A stretch of 64,000 nucleotides of DNA from contig NC_091175.1 of the NCBI RefSeq assembly GCF_040958095.1, positions 19,239,287 through 19,303,286 on the forward strand, written 5' to 3'. The translations under genes were made by a program, and so were the position numbers. This DNA comes from Procambarus clarkii. Lineage: Eukaryota; Arthropoda; Malacostraca; Decapoda; Cambaridae. The first letter of the stretch is position 1. Every line of letters begins with the position of its first letter. This document shows, one piece after another, positions 1 through 11,559 of the stretch. Below the pieces are notes generated by a model. The model saw nothing but the letters and a program-made list of their open reading frames with translations. It did not search any database and was not told where the DNA came from.

Positions 1-2600
1 GACGACGGCTGTTATCTTGTGACCTGGACGACGGTTGTTATCTTGTGACCTGGACGACGGCTGTTATCTTGTGATCTGGATGACGGCTGTTATCTTGTGA
101 TCTGGATGACGGCTGTTATCTTGTGACCTGGACGACGGGTGTTATCTAGTGACCTGGACGACGGCTGTTATCTTGTGATCTAGACGACGGCTGTTATCTT
201 GTGATCTGGATGACGGCTGTTATCTTGTGATCTGGATGACGGCTGTTATCTTGTGATCTGAACGACGGCTGTTATCTTGTGACATGGACGACGGCTGTTA
301 TCTTGTGACCTGGACGACGGCTGTTATCTTGTGACATGGACGACGGCTGTTATCTTGTGACCTGGACGACGGTTGTTATCTTGTGACCTGGACGACGGCT
401 GTTATCTTGTGATCTGGACGACGGCTGTTATCTTGTGACCTGGACGACGGTTGTTATCTTGTGACCTGGACGACGGCTGTTATTTTGTGATCTGGATGAC
501 GGCTGTTATCTTGTGATCTGGATGACGGCTGTTATCTTGTGATCTGGACGACGGCTGTTATCTTGTGACCTGGACGACGGCTGTTATCTTGTGACCTGGA
601 CGACGGCTGTTATCTTGTGATCTGGATGACGGCTGTTATCTTGTGATCTGGATGACGGCTGTTATCTTGTGATCTAGACGACGGCTGTTATCCTGTGACT
701 TGGGCAACGGCTGTTGTCTTGTGACCTGGACGACGGCTGTTATCTTGTGACCTGGACGACGGTTGTTATCTTGTGACCTGGACGACGGCTGTTATCTTGT
801 GACCTGGACGATGGTTGTTATCTTGTGACCTCGACGACGGCTGTTATCTTGTGATCTGGACGACGGCTGTTATCTTGTGACCTGGACGACGGCTGTTATC
901 TTGTGACCTGGACGACGGCTGTTATCTTGTGATCTGGACGACGGCTGTTATCTTGTGATCTGGATGACGGCTGTTATCTTGTGATCTGGATGACGGCTGT
1001 TATCTGGTGATCTGGACGACGGCTGTTATCTTGTGACCTGGACGACTGCTGTTATCTTGTGACCTGGACGACGGCTGTTATCTTGTGACCTGGACGACGG
1101 CTGTTATCTTGTGACCTAGGCGACGGCTGTTATCTTGTGACCTGGACGACGGCTGTTATCTTCTGACCTGGACGACGGCTGTTATCTTGTGACCTGGACG
1201 ACGGCTGTTATCTTCTGACCTGGACGACGGCTGTTATCTTGTGACCTGGACGACGGCTGTTATCTTCTGACCTGGACGACGGCTGTTATCTTGTGACCTG
1301 GACGACGGCTGTTATCTTGTGACCTGGACGACGGCTGTTATCATGTGATCTGGACGACGGCTGTTATCTTGTGATCTGGACGACGGCTGTTATCTTGTGA
1401 CCTGGACGACGGCTGTTATCTTGTGACCTGGACGACGGCTGTTATCTTGTGACCTGGACGACGGTTGTTATCTTGTGACCTGGACGACGGCTGTTATCTT
1501 GTGATCTGGATGACGGCTGTTATCTTGTGATCTGGATGACGGCTGTTATCTTGTGACCTGGACGACGGGTGTTATCTAGTGACCTGGACGACGGCTGTTA
1601 TCTTGTGATCTAGACGACGGCTGTTATCTTGTGATCTGGATGACGGCTGTTATCTTGTGATCTGGATGACGGCTGTTATCTTGTGATCTGAACGACGGCT
1701 GTTATCTTGTGACATGGACGACGGCTGTTATCTTGTGACCTGGACGACGGCTGTTATCTTGTGACATGGACGACGGCTGTTATCTTGTGACCTGGACGAC
1801 GGTTGTTATCTTGTGACCTGGACGACGGCTGTTATCTTGTGATCTGGACGACGGCTGTTATCTTGTGACCTGGACGACGGCTGTTATCTTGTGACCTGGA
1901 CGACGGTTGTTATCTTGTGACCTGGACGACGGCTGTTATTTTGTGATCTGGATGACGGCTGTTATCTTGTGATCTGGATGACGGCTGTTATCTTGTGATC
2001 TGGACGACGGCTGTTATCTTGTGACCTGGACGACGGCTGTTATCTTGTGACCTGGACGACGGCTGTTATCTTGTGATCTGGATGACGGCTGTTATCTTGT
2101 GATCTGGATGACGGCTGGTATCTTGTGATCTGGATGACGGCTGTTATCTTGTGATCTGGACGACGGTTGTTATCTTGTGACCTGGACGACTGCTGTTATC
2201 TTGTGACCTGGACGACGGCTGTTATCTTGTGACCTGGACGACGGTTGTTATCGTGTGACCTGGACGACGGCTGTTATCTTGTGACCTGGACGACGGCTGT
2301 TATCTAGTGACCTGGACGACGGCTGTTATCTTGTGACCTGGACGACGGCTGTTATCTTGTGACCTGGACGACGGCTGTTATCTTGTGACCTGGACGACGG
2401 CTGTTATCTTGTGACCTGGACGACGGCTGTTATCTTGTGACCTGGACGACTGCTGTTATCTTGTGACCTGGACGACGGCTGTTATCTTGTGACCTGGACG
2501 ACGGTTGTTATCATGTGACCTGGACGACGGCTGTTATCTTGTGACCTGGACGACGGCTGTTATCTTGTGACCTGGACGACGGCTATTATCTTGTGACCTG
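1..2600. repeat. 26-bp minisatellite/satellite array, 100 units
   Basis: The unit is GACGACGGCTGTTATCTTGT followed by GAYCTG, 26 bp long. The array runs from the window edge to 2600 in register, exactly 100 units, and probably continues upstream. Most variants are C/T (GACCTG or GATCTG, GACGAC or GATGAC). It also has higher-order structure (see findings). No coding function is visible. Confidence 0.97.
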
Positions 2601-3234
2601 ACAACCTCCGTCGTTCTAGATAACGACTTGAGTCTATGCGAACAGTTTTGCTCGATTTTAATCCCAACTGACTGAACTTTCTCAGCTCCAGCTTCGAACC
2701 ATTCCCTCGTGTCCTGAACCCGCAGGAAGAAAACACTGGGACTCTTATAGTGAGAGGCGGAGTTTGTTAACATAGGCGTTTGGCAGAGAACTTTGCAGGA
2801 TAACACATCTGGCTGTTGGAGGCCGTCATAGGTGCGTCGGGGGGTCAATTCCACGGTCCACTTTAAAAAGGAAAAACTGATCGGCTCCTATTGCCATTTC
2901 TTGCAACTCCCACGAAGTCTGAAATTGTGGTTCTTCCGTTTCAAATAGTTTATTGATAGTTGTTGAGCTGTTCAGGATGTTTACATGTTCCGAGAGAAAG
3001 GGGAGGGTACCTGGGCACCGCCGGTTATCCCAGCTAGTCAAATTGTAAAGGATATGTTACACTAAAGAACATTAGAGGCTGCATTCTAGCGACTTAGACC
3101 ACTGTTGTGTCTATGACGAATGCCAAAAGTGTTATTCTGCCCAAAAGTGACATAACCCAAGTGACATCATGCCATCCTATTGCAGAGGAAATCTGCTGTT
3201 TAGCTTGCCTGTGCAATGTGTTGACTACAACACA
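2601..3234. other. Unique sequence without a recognised gene
   Basis: I see no domain, repeat or convincing exon here. The minus-strand open frames start inside the satellite or are short and lack coding character. Confidence 0.5.
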
Positions 3235-3258
3235 CTAGGTGAGCACACCTAGGTGAGT

Positions 3259-3290
<32 letters not shown>

Positions 3291-3313
3291 ACACACACAC
3301 ACACACACACACA
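3235..3313 (+). repeat. SINE/LINE tail remnant plus (CA)n
   Basis: Two copies of the motif CTAGGTGAGYAC precede a CA microsatellite. The motif is the 3' tail unit of the SINE at 3314-3612 and of the LINE fragment at 3717-4002, so this is the remnant tail of another retroposon copy that grew into CA repeats. Confidence 0.7.
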
Positions 3314-4002
<689 letters not shown>

Positions 4003-4022
4003 TACACACACACACACACACA

Positions 4023-4077
<55 letters not shown>

Positions 4078-4082
4078 ACACA

Positions 4083-4153
<71 letters not shown>
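4003..4153. repeat. (CA)n microsatellite
   Basis: About 150 bp of CA with a few TA interruptions, continuing the tail of the family E LINE fragment. Confidence 0.97.
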
Positions 4154-5090
4154 TGCAAATACAAGACTCGCTTTGGTCTGTTTTCAAGAGTTAAAAACAA
4201 TATGACACAACGCAAGCACACACCAGGTCTTCTGTTTTAGTTCCCCTACAAATGCTTGTAAAACACAGATTATACAAACATCCCTCGCCTTTCAATATAT
4301 TCTATTTCGGTAAATACAATATTGGTTATAATACAACGCAATGTGAATGGCCTTGGGTTGTTACGTATAAAGTCTGTCAACCTCTCGAGGGTCATTAAGG
4401 AAACAACAAGGTACATATAATTACTAGCCAACTTGTTGGTGTCTTGTAATGTTTAGCATACTGTGAATCTTCCTCGTCCATGGAGCGAGGTCTTGGTTCG
4501 CTGTCAAGAGAGTCTGAGAAGAGTATGTTTTGGATATACGTCTGAGAGGAGTATATTCTAGATGGTTGTGGTTCTATTAAATGTGTGGTGTTTATAGTCA
4601 AATAATTATGAGTGGAAATGTTATGCTAATCTTCCGGAGATCAGCACATGCTGTTTTACAATTCTATAAGAATTTCTTTGTCAAAGTAATTTAGCAAAAC
4701 GGGGTGAAACGGGAGAGAATATGGCGCGAAAATCACCCGTGGGAGTGAGCATGTGATCATGAAATGTTGTTTCTCTTCAATTGTGACGAGCTCGACCCGA
4801 CCATGTTTGGCACTCGACAGGAATCAGGGGTCCAAAGTTGGGTAAAGTTTGCCTCAAGCATCTCCTCTCCAACCTCAGATACGTGGACAGAAATGTCAAT
4901 AAACTTCAATTCACAAACCGACAATGTAATTAACTACTGTTACAAAAATGTAAAAACATCACTCGCAAAGGCATGGGACAGAAGATATATAATTGAGGTT
5001 GTACCTTGTCTCCAGTTGTTGCTGGAACCCTCCATAACCCTCCATAACCTCTGGAGGGTTATATTGCCTTAACTGACATATAAATTATTA
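4154..5090. other. No gene recognised
   Basis: AT-rich unique sequence. The 102-codon plus-strand frame at 4764-5072 has no domain, signal or splice context and ends in a repeat (CCTCCATAACCCTCCATAAC), so I do not call it. Confidence 0.5.
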
Positions 5091-5772
5091 TAGATTAGGT
5101 TGTAGATTACCTGCATTACCTTACCCGCGGGTTGTATATTGCCTGTGTTACCTTACCTGTGGTTGTAGATTACCCGCTTTACCTTACCTGCGGTTGTAGA
5201 TTACCCGCTTTACCTTACCTGTGGCTGTAGATTACCCGCTTTACCTTACCTGCGGTTGTAGATTACCCGCTTTACCTTACATGTGGCTGTAGATTACCCG
5301 CTTTACCTTACATGTGGCTGTAGATTACCCGCTTTACCTTACCTGTGGCTGTAGATTACCTGCTTTACCTTACCTGCGGTTGTAGATTACCCGCTTTACC
5401 TTACCTGCGGTTGTAGATTACCCGCTTTACCTTACCTGTGGTTGTAGATTACCCGCTTTACCTTACCTGTGGCTGTAGATTACCCGCTTTACCTTACATG
5501 TGGCTGTAGATTACCCGCTTTACCTTACCTGTGGCTGTAGATTACCCGCTTTACCTTACCTGTGGCTGTAGATTACCCGCTTTACCTTACCTGTGGCTGT
5601 AGATTACCCGCTTTACCTTACCTGTGGCTGTAGATTTCCTGCGTTACCTTACCTGTGGCTGTAGATTACCCGCTTTACCTTACCTGTGGCTGTAGATTAC
5701 CCGCTTTACCTTACCTGCGGCTGTAGATTACCCGCTTTACCTTACCTGTGGCTGTAGATTTCCTGCGTTACC
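5091..5772. repeat. 31-bp minisatellite, about 22 units
   Basis: The unit is CTGTAGATTACCCGCTTTAC followed by CTTACCTGTGG. Variants alternate TGTGGC, TGCGGT and ATGTGG. Confidence 0.95.
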
Positions 5773-6360
5773 CGTAACTCGCCAATAATATGCGGCGGCT
5801 GCATTAATCTGACTAAAGCGAGAATCGTTCTCTTAAGCAAACACCGACATATTAAGACTTTTAGCACAGTAACGACGTTTGGGTCCGTCCTTGACTCTTA
5901 TCAAGTCGCATCTGAGTCAAAAACAGGTGAGGGGGTCGGGATAAGGCAAGAGTAGGAAGCCTTATACTTGCTTCCTTCTCCTGTAGGTTTTTTTGCGACT
6001 TGATTAGGGTGATTTGAGACTGATACCTCCTCCCTCTCCTTTCTCATCGCATATGAGTGTTGGGTTATTCATTTTCAGTCTAATTATTTTGACCTGTTCT
6101 CTGCAATTCTTCACTGAATTGCCGCATACTGCCCTATAAGGTGTTAATTACCTAACATCTGTTTAGCTCATCTATTTAACAATGACAGGTCACGCTCTAT
6201 TTCACAATTTGTTGAAGATAGGTAATTAATTATTCTCTGTGTGCATTTAGTTAATCGCCTCTTTACTTGAAAACATTACTAACCTGGATTTTTTTATTAA
6301 TAGGAGCCATTACTGGTAAATGATGAATTATCCCTACACAATGTTGTACAGACCAGATGG
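5773..6360. other. Unique sequence; possible decayed foldback element
   Basis: No gene is visible. At about 5875-6015 the pair GTCCGTCCTTGACTC...CAAGTCGC and GCGACTTGATTAG resembles a very decayed copy of the hairpin element seen intact at 19.3 and 25.8 kb. This resemblance is weak. Confidence 0.35.
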
Positions 6361-6985
6361 CCTATCAGCCTATTGAGGGTATTAAGGCCTATCAACTTCT
6401 GGGAGAGTTATTAAGGCCTATCAACCTCTGGGAGGGTTATTAAAGACTATCAACCTCTATGAGGGTTATTAAGGCTTATCAACATCTGGAGGGTTATTAA
6501 GGCTTATCAATCTCTGAAGTGTTGTTAATGCCTATCAACTTCTGGAGGGTTATTAAGGTCTATCAACTTCTGGATGGTTATTAAGGCCTATCAACCTCTG
6601 GAGGGTTATTAAGGCCTATCAACCTCTGCAGGGTTATTAAGGCCTATCAACCCCTGGAGGGTTATTAAGACCAATCAACCTCTGGAGGGTTATTAAGGCT
6701 TATCAATCTCTGAAGGGTTGTTATTGCCTATCAACCCCTGGAGGGTTATTAAGACCTATCAACCTCTGGAGGGTTATTAAAACCTATCAACCTCTGGAGG
6801 GTTATTAAGATCTATCAACCTCTGCAGGGATATTAAGGCCTATCATCTCCTGGAGGGTTATTAAGACCTATCATCCTCTGGAGGATTATTAAGACCTATC
6901 ATCCTCTGGAGGGTTATTAAAACCAATCAACCTCTGGAGGGGTTATTAAGACCTATCAACCCTCAGGAGGGTTATTAAGGCCACC
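6361..6985. repeat. 28-bp minisatellite, about 22 units
   Basis: The unit is AGGCCTATCAACCTCTGGAG followed by GGTTATTA. Related sequence in the opposite orientation recurs at 21.4-21.6 kb, 23.2 kb and 23.5 kb. Confidence 0.95.
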
Positions 6986-7090
6986 TCAAGATCTTACTGA
7001 CTGGTAAGACCAAGTCAGCAAGTCTTTACCACCAAGTACATTTGTCTTGAACATAGTCTATAGTAAACTTTCAGTATATACACAGAGACC

Positions 7091-7222
7091 CAAGGTTTAT
7101 ACACCGAGAAACAAGGTTTATACACCGAAAACCAAGGTTTATACACCGAGAAACAAGGTTTATACACCGAGAACCAAGGTTTATACACCGAAAACTAAGG
7201 TTTATACACCGAGAACCAAGGT
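7091..7222. repeat. 21-bp minisatellite, about 6 units
   Basis: The unit is AAGGTTTATACACCGAGAAC plus one base. Because 21 is a multiple of 3 it leaves a frame reading KVYTPRN repeatedly, but nothing else suggests a gene. Confidence 0.93.
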
Positions 7223-7635
7223 ATACGTAATAGTGTGTGTATCTCAGTTCTTTACCTGAGCACATAAACTGTGTTCTAATTTATTGTTACTGAAGAGGTG
7301 GTGGCAGAGGCCTGCCTGATTTACGAGGGAATTAAAAAAAAACGGGAATTTATGGCCCGACTTTTAGATTTATATGAAAGCATACACATAATGTAACTTA
7401 AAACGGGGGTTGGTGTCATAGTAATACTGTCCAGTTCCGAGCGTTGCTTCCCGCAAAAAGAATTTATTTAGATGATTACGTTAGGTATTATAGGTAATTT
7501 GATCGATAAAGATAATATCTAGGCTGACTGATGACTCTGCGTTAACCACAGTTGGGTTTGAGGATCATTGTTTTTTTCGTTGATTCGTTGGTCAACCAGC
7601 TTGTTAGATGCTACTACTCGCCATTTGATATATTA
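7223..7635. other. No gene recognised
   Basis: Unique AT-rich DNA with an A-tract. I see no exon or RNA gene. Confidence 0.5.
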
Positions 7636-7775
7636 CGGGCAGCTGTGGCAAGTGGTTGGGCACCATTCCATCCCTCCATCCCATCCCAAATCCTTATCCT
7701 GACCTTTTCCATGTGCTATATAGTCGTAATGGCTTGGCGCTTTCCTCCTGATAAATCCCTCTGTACTAACGATTG
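7636..7775 (+). mobile_element. SINE family 3, 5'-truncated copy
   Basis: It carries the body of SINE 3: CAAGTGGTTGGGCACCATTC, then CCCATCCCAAATCCTTATCC, then GTGCTATATAGTCGTAATGG and CTTGGCGCTTTC. The tRNA-like head present at 19.7 and 28.4 kb is missing here. Confidence 0.8.
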
Positions 7776-7793
7776 TTCTCTTCTGTATTCCAG

Positions 7794-7851
7794 CGTTACA
7801 GCAACGAGGGCGTCCTGGTGCTGGCTTGTGTTGACCACTGTGTTGAGAGTC
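7794..7851 (+). CDS. Weak candidate exon, Cys-rich (possible Ly6 finger)
   Basis: A good acceptor (TGTATTCCAG) precedes a frame reading RYSNEGVLVLACVDHCVES, and a strong donor (C/GTGAGT) follows. The CxxxC pattern resembles the third-finger region that comes before the CCxTDxCN motif in Ly6 proteins, and such an exon lies at 9306. However, this exon would end in phase 1 while 9306 starts in phase 0, so a direct join fails. An intervening exon or a chance resemblance remain possible. Confidence 0.2.
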
Positions 7852-8163
7852 GTGAGTTTGAACCATTGTGTTGCACAATGTTTTTCTCCACTTGAGAAGA
7901 AAATGGAAAAAAATACCTTCTTACACTCAGACACATTATCCTTTACACTGGTATACAATGCACACAACAGAGGACTATCTTCCCTAGCCCTCACTCATGG
8001 GGGACTGAGGTGACATGATCTCAACATATAAGATTCTTTGTCTGAGGAGATCTCCACATGCAGACGAAATAGATGTGACATAATATTAACATACATGATT
8101 CTCCGCCTCAAAAGATATCTTCCCAACCCACATACAAGCGGCTCAGAGATGACACGAACTCTC

Positions 8164-8169
8164 CACACA

Positions 8170-8262
<93 letters not shown>
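8164..8262. repeat. (CA)n microsatellite
   Basis: About 100 bp of nearly pure CA. Confidence 0.97.
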
Positions 8263-8266
<4 letters not shown>

Positions 8267-9052
8267 CGGATTCTTGGGAGAATATTATGTACGTAAACAC
8301 AATTCCCAGATAAATCTGAGGTAGAAGTATTGATTGCACAGACACACTCACTCGGGGGGTCACAACGACGCTGGGTGCTCTAAGCTCTTGCACCATCTAG
8401 AAGGTTCACCGTCTTCTAAAAGGTGAACGTCTAGAAATCAAAATGCTGCTTAATAAAAATAAATTCCCTTTGCTATCTCAAAAGGAGCTAATTTTTTAGG
8501 TGTTACTTATTGCTATGGACTATTTGATTGACTGGTGGTGGAATGAATATAATGCAATATGTGTCAGTATTATTGGTCGGCCTCAGGTCAGGACTTCTCC
8601 TTCACCCGTCCAGGAAAAGATTAGTAGAAGATCAGGTTAGACTGAAAAGTTCCAACCGGCGATAACTTAGATTCTGGGAAGTTAAATGGAATTTGAATGG
8701 ATCAGAATTGAGTGAGCAACTCTTCAAGCTAATGTTTATTCATGAATATTACTGCAAAAACTAGATGTATTTTTTTAGGTATTTCAAGTGAAATGTTCAT
8801 TAATCCTGTTTTGTTATGGTTATATGTATTTGCTACATCAACCAGATTGGTGTTTACGAAATTCAGGAAGTTCACCAGTTATTCACCTCATCATAAGCCT
8901 TCACAAGTTCACTAGTATAAGAACAATTTTATAGGTTTTAACTGTAATTAATATAATAATACATTTTTGCCTTAATTGAGTAGACTGCAACGATTTAGTA
9001 AATACATCAATTTGTCATAATAATGTATATATCAACACTTATAATGGAATGA
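8263..9052. other. No gene recognised
   Basis: AT-rich sequence with no coding or RNA signal that I can support. It would be intronic if the three-finger gene extends upstream. Confidence 0.5.
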
Positions 9053-9053
9053 T

Positions 9054-9084
<31 letters not shown>

Positions 9085-9250
9085 TATCCATGCGGGATAT
9101 TGGATGCATTTAGGCCTCACGACCTTAAATGCGATTATTAGTTAGGTGGCCATAGAATTCGATTTTCACGCTGGTGGCTTGAGTTCGAGCCCTTGAAGGG
9201 TCATTAGATTTCCTGTCTATCACCAATAAAGTCAAGCTACGAGTATATTA
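9053..9250 (+). repeat. (AT)n and a degenerate tRNA-like repeat
   Basis: A short (AT)n run is followed by a segment with a B-box-like GAGTTCGAGCCC at about 9180. This suggests a decayed tRNA-derived repeat. No clear A box or cloverleaf is left. Confidence 0.35.
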
Positions 9251-9305
9251 TTCACTTTATTAACCGCTATATCACAATGTCATCACTTTATTGACCCTCT
9301 TACAG

Positions 9306-9482
9306 AGTGTAAAGATCAATGACCTCCTGTCTTGCCCAACAGACAGGCAGACGACGGACATCACCTGTTGCAACACCGACGGCTGCAACGCTGCAGGGGT
9401 GGTGGGGCTCTCCACCACCCTCCTGCTGGTGTGTGTCGGGGCGCTGGGTGCACTGGGGCTCTTGGACACCAGCGCACACTAG
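9306..9482 (+). CDS. Ly6/three-finger GPI-anchored protein, terminal coding exon
   Basis: The acceptor is CCCTCTTACAG/AGT. The exon encodes 58 residues and ends at TAG. It contains the Ly6/uPAR hallmark CCNTDGCN about 25 residues in, and a further upstream Cys (LLSCPTD). After it comes a run of about 20 hydrophobic residues (VVGLSTTLLLVCVGALGALG) and a short tail, which is a typical GPI-attachment signal. Known family members are small extracellular proteins anchored in the outer membrane that modulate receptors, channels or septate junctions; the specific role here cannot be told. The signal peptide and first fingers must lie in upstream exons, none of which I can place with confidence. The 3' UTR carries a 21-bp minisatellite, and an AATAAA lies at 10324. 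Confidence 0.72.
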   Translation, partial: SVKINDLLSCPTDRQTTDITCCNTDGCNAAGVVGLSTTLLLVCVGALGALGLLDTSAH

Positions 9483-9526
9483 CACAGCCTCGCTACAGCT
9501 CCGTCGTCGTCGTCGTTACCTCCTGC

Positions 9527-9597
9527 TGGAGTTCCGTTGTCTCCTGCTGGAGTTCCGTTGTCTCCTGCTGGAGTTCCGTTGTCTCCTGCTGGAGTTT
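9527..9597. repeat. 21-bp minisatellite in the 3' UTR
   Basis: About 3.5 copies of TCCTGCTGGAGTTCCGTTGT plus C, preceded by a short (CGT)n. It lies 45 bp past the stop codon of the three-finger exon. Confidence 0.9.
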
Positions 9598-10565
9598 ATC
9601 ACCCCCTCCCTCCCTCCCCCTCCCCCCAAGCCTGCAACACATACATGAGGCCTTGGTTACAACCCCCTTCATCTACTGCTGCTGTTACTGTCTCTTGCGT
9701 TAGCATATAATGCTATTAGTCTCTTATTCGTTATCTACTGCTAATGCTCTCTCATCTGTTATCATTTAATGCTATCAGTCTCTTATGCGTTATTATCTAC
9801 TGCTATTATTCTTTCCATGCGTTAACATTTAATGCTATCCATCTCTTATTCGTTATCATATACTTTCTCTTTCATGCGTTACCATCTTCCATTTGTTTAT
9901 CAAACTGCGTCGCTTTCTTGTTTCTCTTTCTTTTGTTTGCTTCAGATGGTCAGCTCGCCTCTGCTACTTACCTAAAGCAGTTTTACCTTCTTCTCTTAGT
10001 TATTTTCCCACTTATATTACCCAAGTCATTTACCCAGATCACTTACCCACGTTATCGAGTCATTTAGCCAGGCCGCTTACCCGAGTCACTAACTCCATTA
10101 TCTTGCCTACCAGTAGGCCTATGTGTGCTGTTCAGATAGTTTGTATTATTGATGTCGTTGTGATGTCCTGTTCGGCTGAGCTTTTATGGTAGGCTTTTTT
10201 GCAAGTTTAAAAAAAACGGCCTTTTTTGTAGGGTTAAAAGGCCGGGTTTTTTTGTAAGTTTAAAATGCCGGTTTTTATGTAAAATATACTTAATTGCAAT
10301 TCTAACTTCAAACGATTGTTCAGAATAAAATAAATAAATGTCTCTATTCTTCAGTAACTGGAATTTTGTCGATCAATGCTCTATTGGTATCCTTTGTGAA
10401 ACGATATTTGTGAAAAGAAAAAAACACAATTCAGATTCACTTTTTCATACTCAAATAATCAGTTATACAAAAAAAAAATTCAATAGGATAAAAATATCTG
10501 AAATCCATTTACCTGTACTGAATATTTTTGTATTATTTTTTATTTTTGTGTAATGATATTATTTC
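9598..10565 (+). other. Putative 3' UTR and downstream sequence of the three-finger gene
   Basis: Pyrimidine- and AT-rich, with loosely repeated 'TTATGCGTTATCATTTAATGC' motifs (about 9680-9890). No second gene is visible. The run CAGAATAAAATAAATAAA contains the first convincing polyadenylation signal. Confidence 0.4.
10324..10329 (+). terminator. Candidate polyadenylation signal AATAAA
   Basis: AATAAA followed by two more overlapping TAAATAAA motifs, about 840 bp after the three-finger stop codon. Inferred from position and motif only. Confidence 0.35.
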
Positions 10566-11030
10566 TTTCTTATGAGGACTTAGGCAAGTTTCTTATGAGG
10601 ACTTAGGCAAGTTTCTTATGAGGACTTAGGCAAGTTTCTTATGAGGACTTAAGCAAGTTTCTTATGAGGACTTAAGCAAGTTTCTTATGAGGACTTAGGC
10701 AAGTTTCTTATGAGGACTTAGGCAAGTTTCTTATGAGGACTTAGGCAAGTTTCTTATGAGGACTTAAGCAAGTTTCTTATGAGGACTTAGGCAAGTTTCT
10801 TATGAGGACTTAGGCAAGTTTCTTATGAGGACTTAGGCAAGTTTCTTATGAGGACTTAGGCAAGTTTCTTATGAGGACTTAGGCAAGTTTCTTATGAGGA
10901 CTTAGGCAAGTTTCTTATGAGGACTTAAGCAAGTTTCTTATGAGGACTTAAGCAAGTTTCTTATGAGGACTTAGGCAAGTTTCTTATGAGGACTTAGGCA
11001 AGTTTCTTATGAGGACTTAGGCAAGTTTCC
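10566..11030. repeat. 23-bp minisatellite, about 20 units
   Basis: The unit is TTATGAGGACTTAGGCAAGT plus TTC. It is very homogeneous; the only common variant is TTAAGC for TTAGGC. Confidence 0.96.
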
Positions 11031-11090
11031 AGGTGCTGGACAATAATATATATAGTTCTTATTGATACAAATTCCTATGATGATTGATGA

Positions 11091-11145
11091 ATCTTGATGA
11101 ATCTTGATGAATCTTGATGAATCTTGATTCATCAAGATTCACCGT
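11091..11145. repeat. 11-bp tandem repeat with inverted end
   Basis: Four or more copies of TGATGAATCTT are followed by their inverse AAGATTCATCA, making a small hairpin. Confidence 0.85.
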
Positions 11146-11209
11146 CTTAGATTTATAATCATTATTATTATTATTGTGTGTTAGGCTTCATTTAGGCTAT
11201 ATTACCAGG

Positions 11210-11457
11210 CCAAGATTCATCAGGTATTTACTCATCAACTTGCGAAACCTGTACATCTTTTTAATGCGGGTTTGTTTACAGTTACTAAACGGTTTGCGAG
11301 TTCGGAGACTTCACAATCCCAAGGTTATTATTGTTGTAAACAACCTCGTAGTCGCTTCGGAGCTCGTAAACTTGTTATTAAATGTAATTTAATCCATCAT
11401 GATTGAGGAAAGATATACAGGTTTCGTAACGGGGGTTGAGTAAATGGTGAATCTTGG
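11210..11457. mobile_element. Foldback element FB1, copy 1
   Basis: The two halves are imperfect inverted repeats. The left arm runs AAGATTCATCAGGTATTTAC, GAAACCTGTACATC, GTTTACAGTTACTAAACGG. The right arm mirrors it: CTCGTAAACTTGTTATTAAA, CATGATTGAGGAAAGATATA, CAGGTTTCGTAA, TGAATCTTGG. The central 60 bp contain TTATTGTTGTAAACAACC. It has no ORF, consistent with a non-autonomous long-TIR or foldback DNA element. Related copies lie at 25.2, 25.95, 36.1, 46.3, 54.9 and 55.4-56.7 kb. Confidence 0.75.
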
Positions 11458-11559
11458 TTCTGGACGGACAACATGACGTTATTATTAATAACATGACGTT
11501 ATTACGGTGGAAAATTGTTGTCAGTGCTTGAAGAACAGTTATTTGTTCAGCCTTCGTTC

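Noticed and set aside
7794-9482. Joining the 7794-7851 exon directly to the three-finger exon
   Set aside because: Phase 1 against phase 0: the join would hit a stop after a few codons.
10566-11030. CRISPR-like regular repeat
   Set aside because: Head-to-tail 23-bp units with no spacers in a eukaryotic context; ordinary minisatellite.
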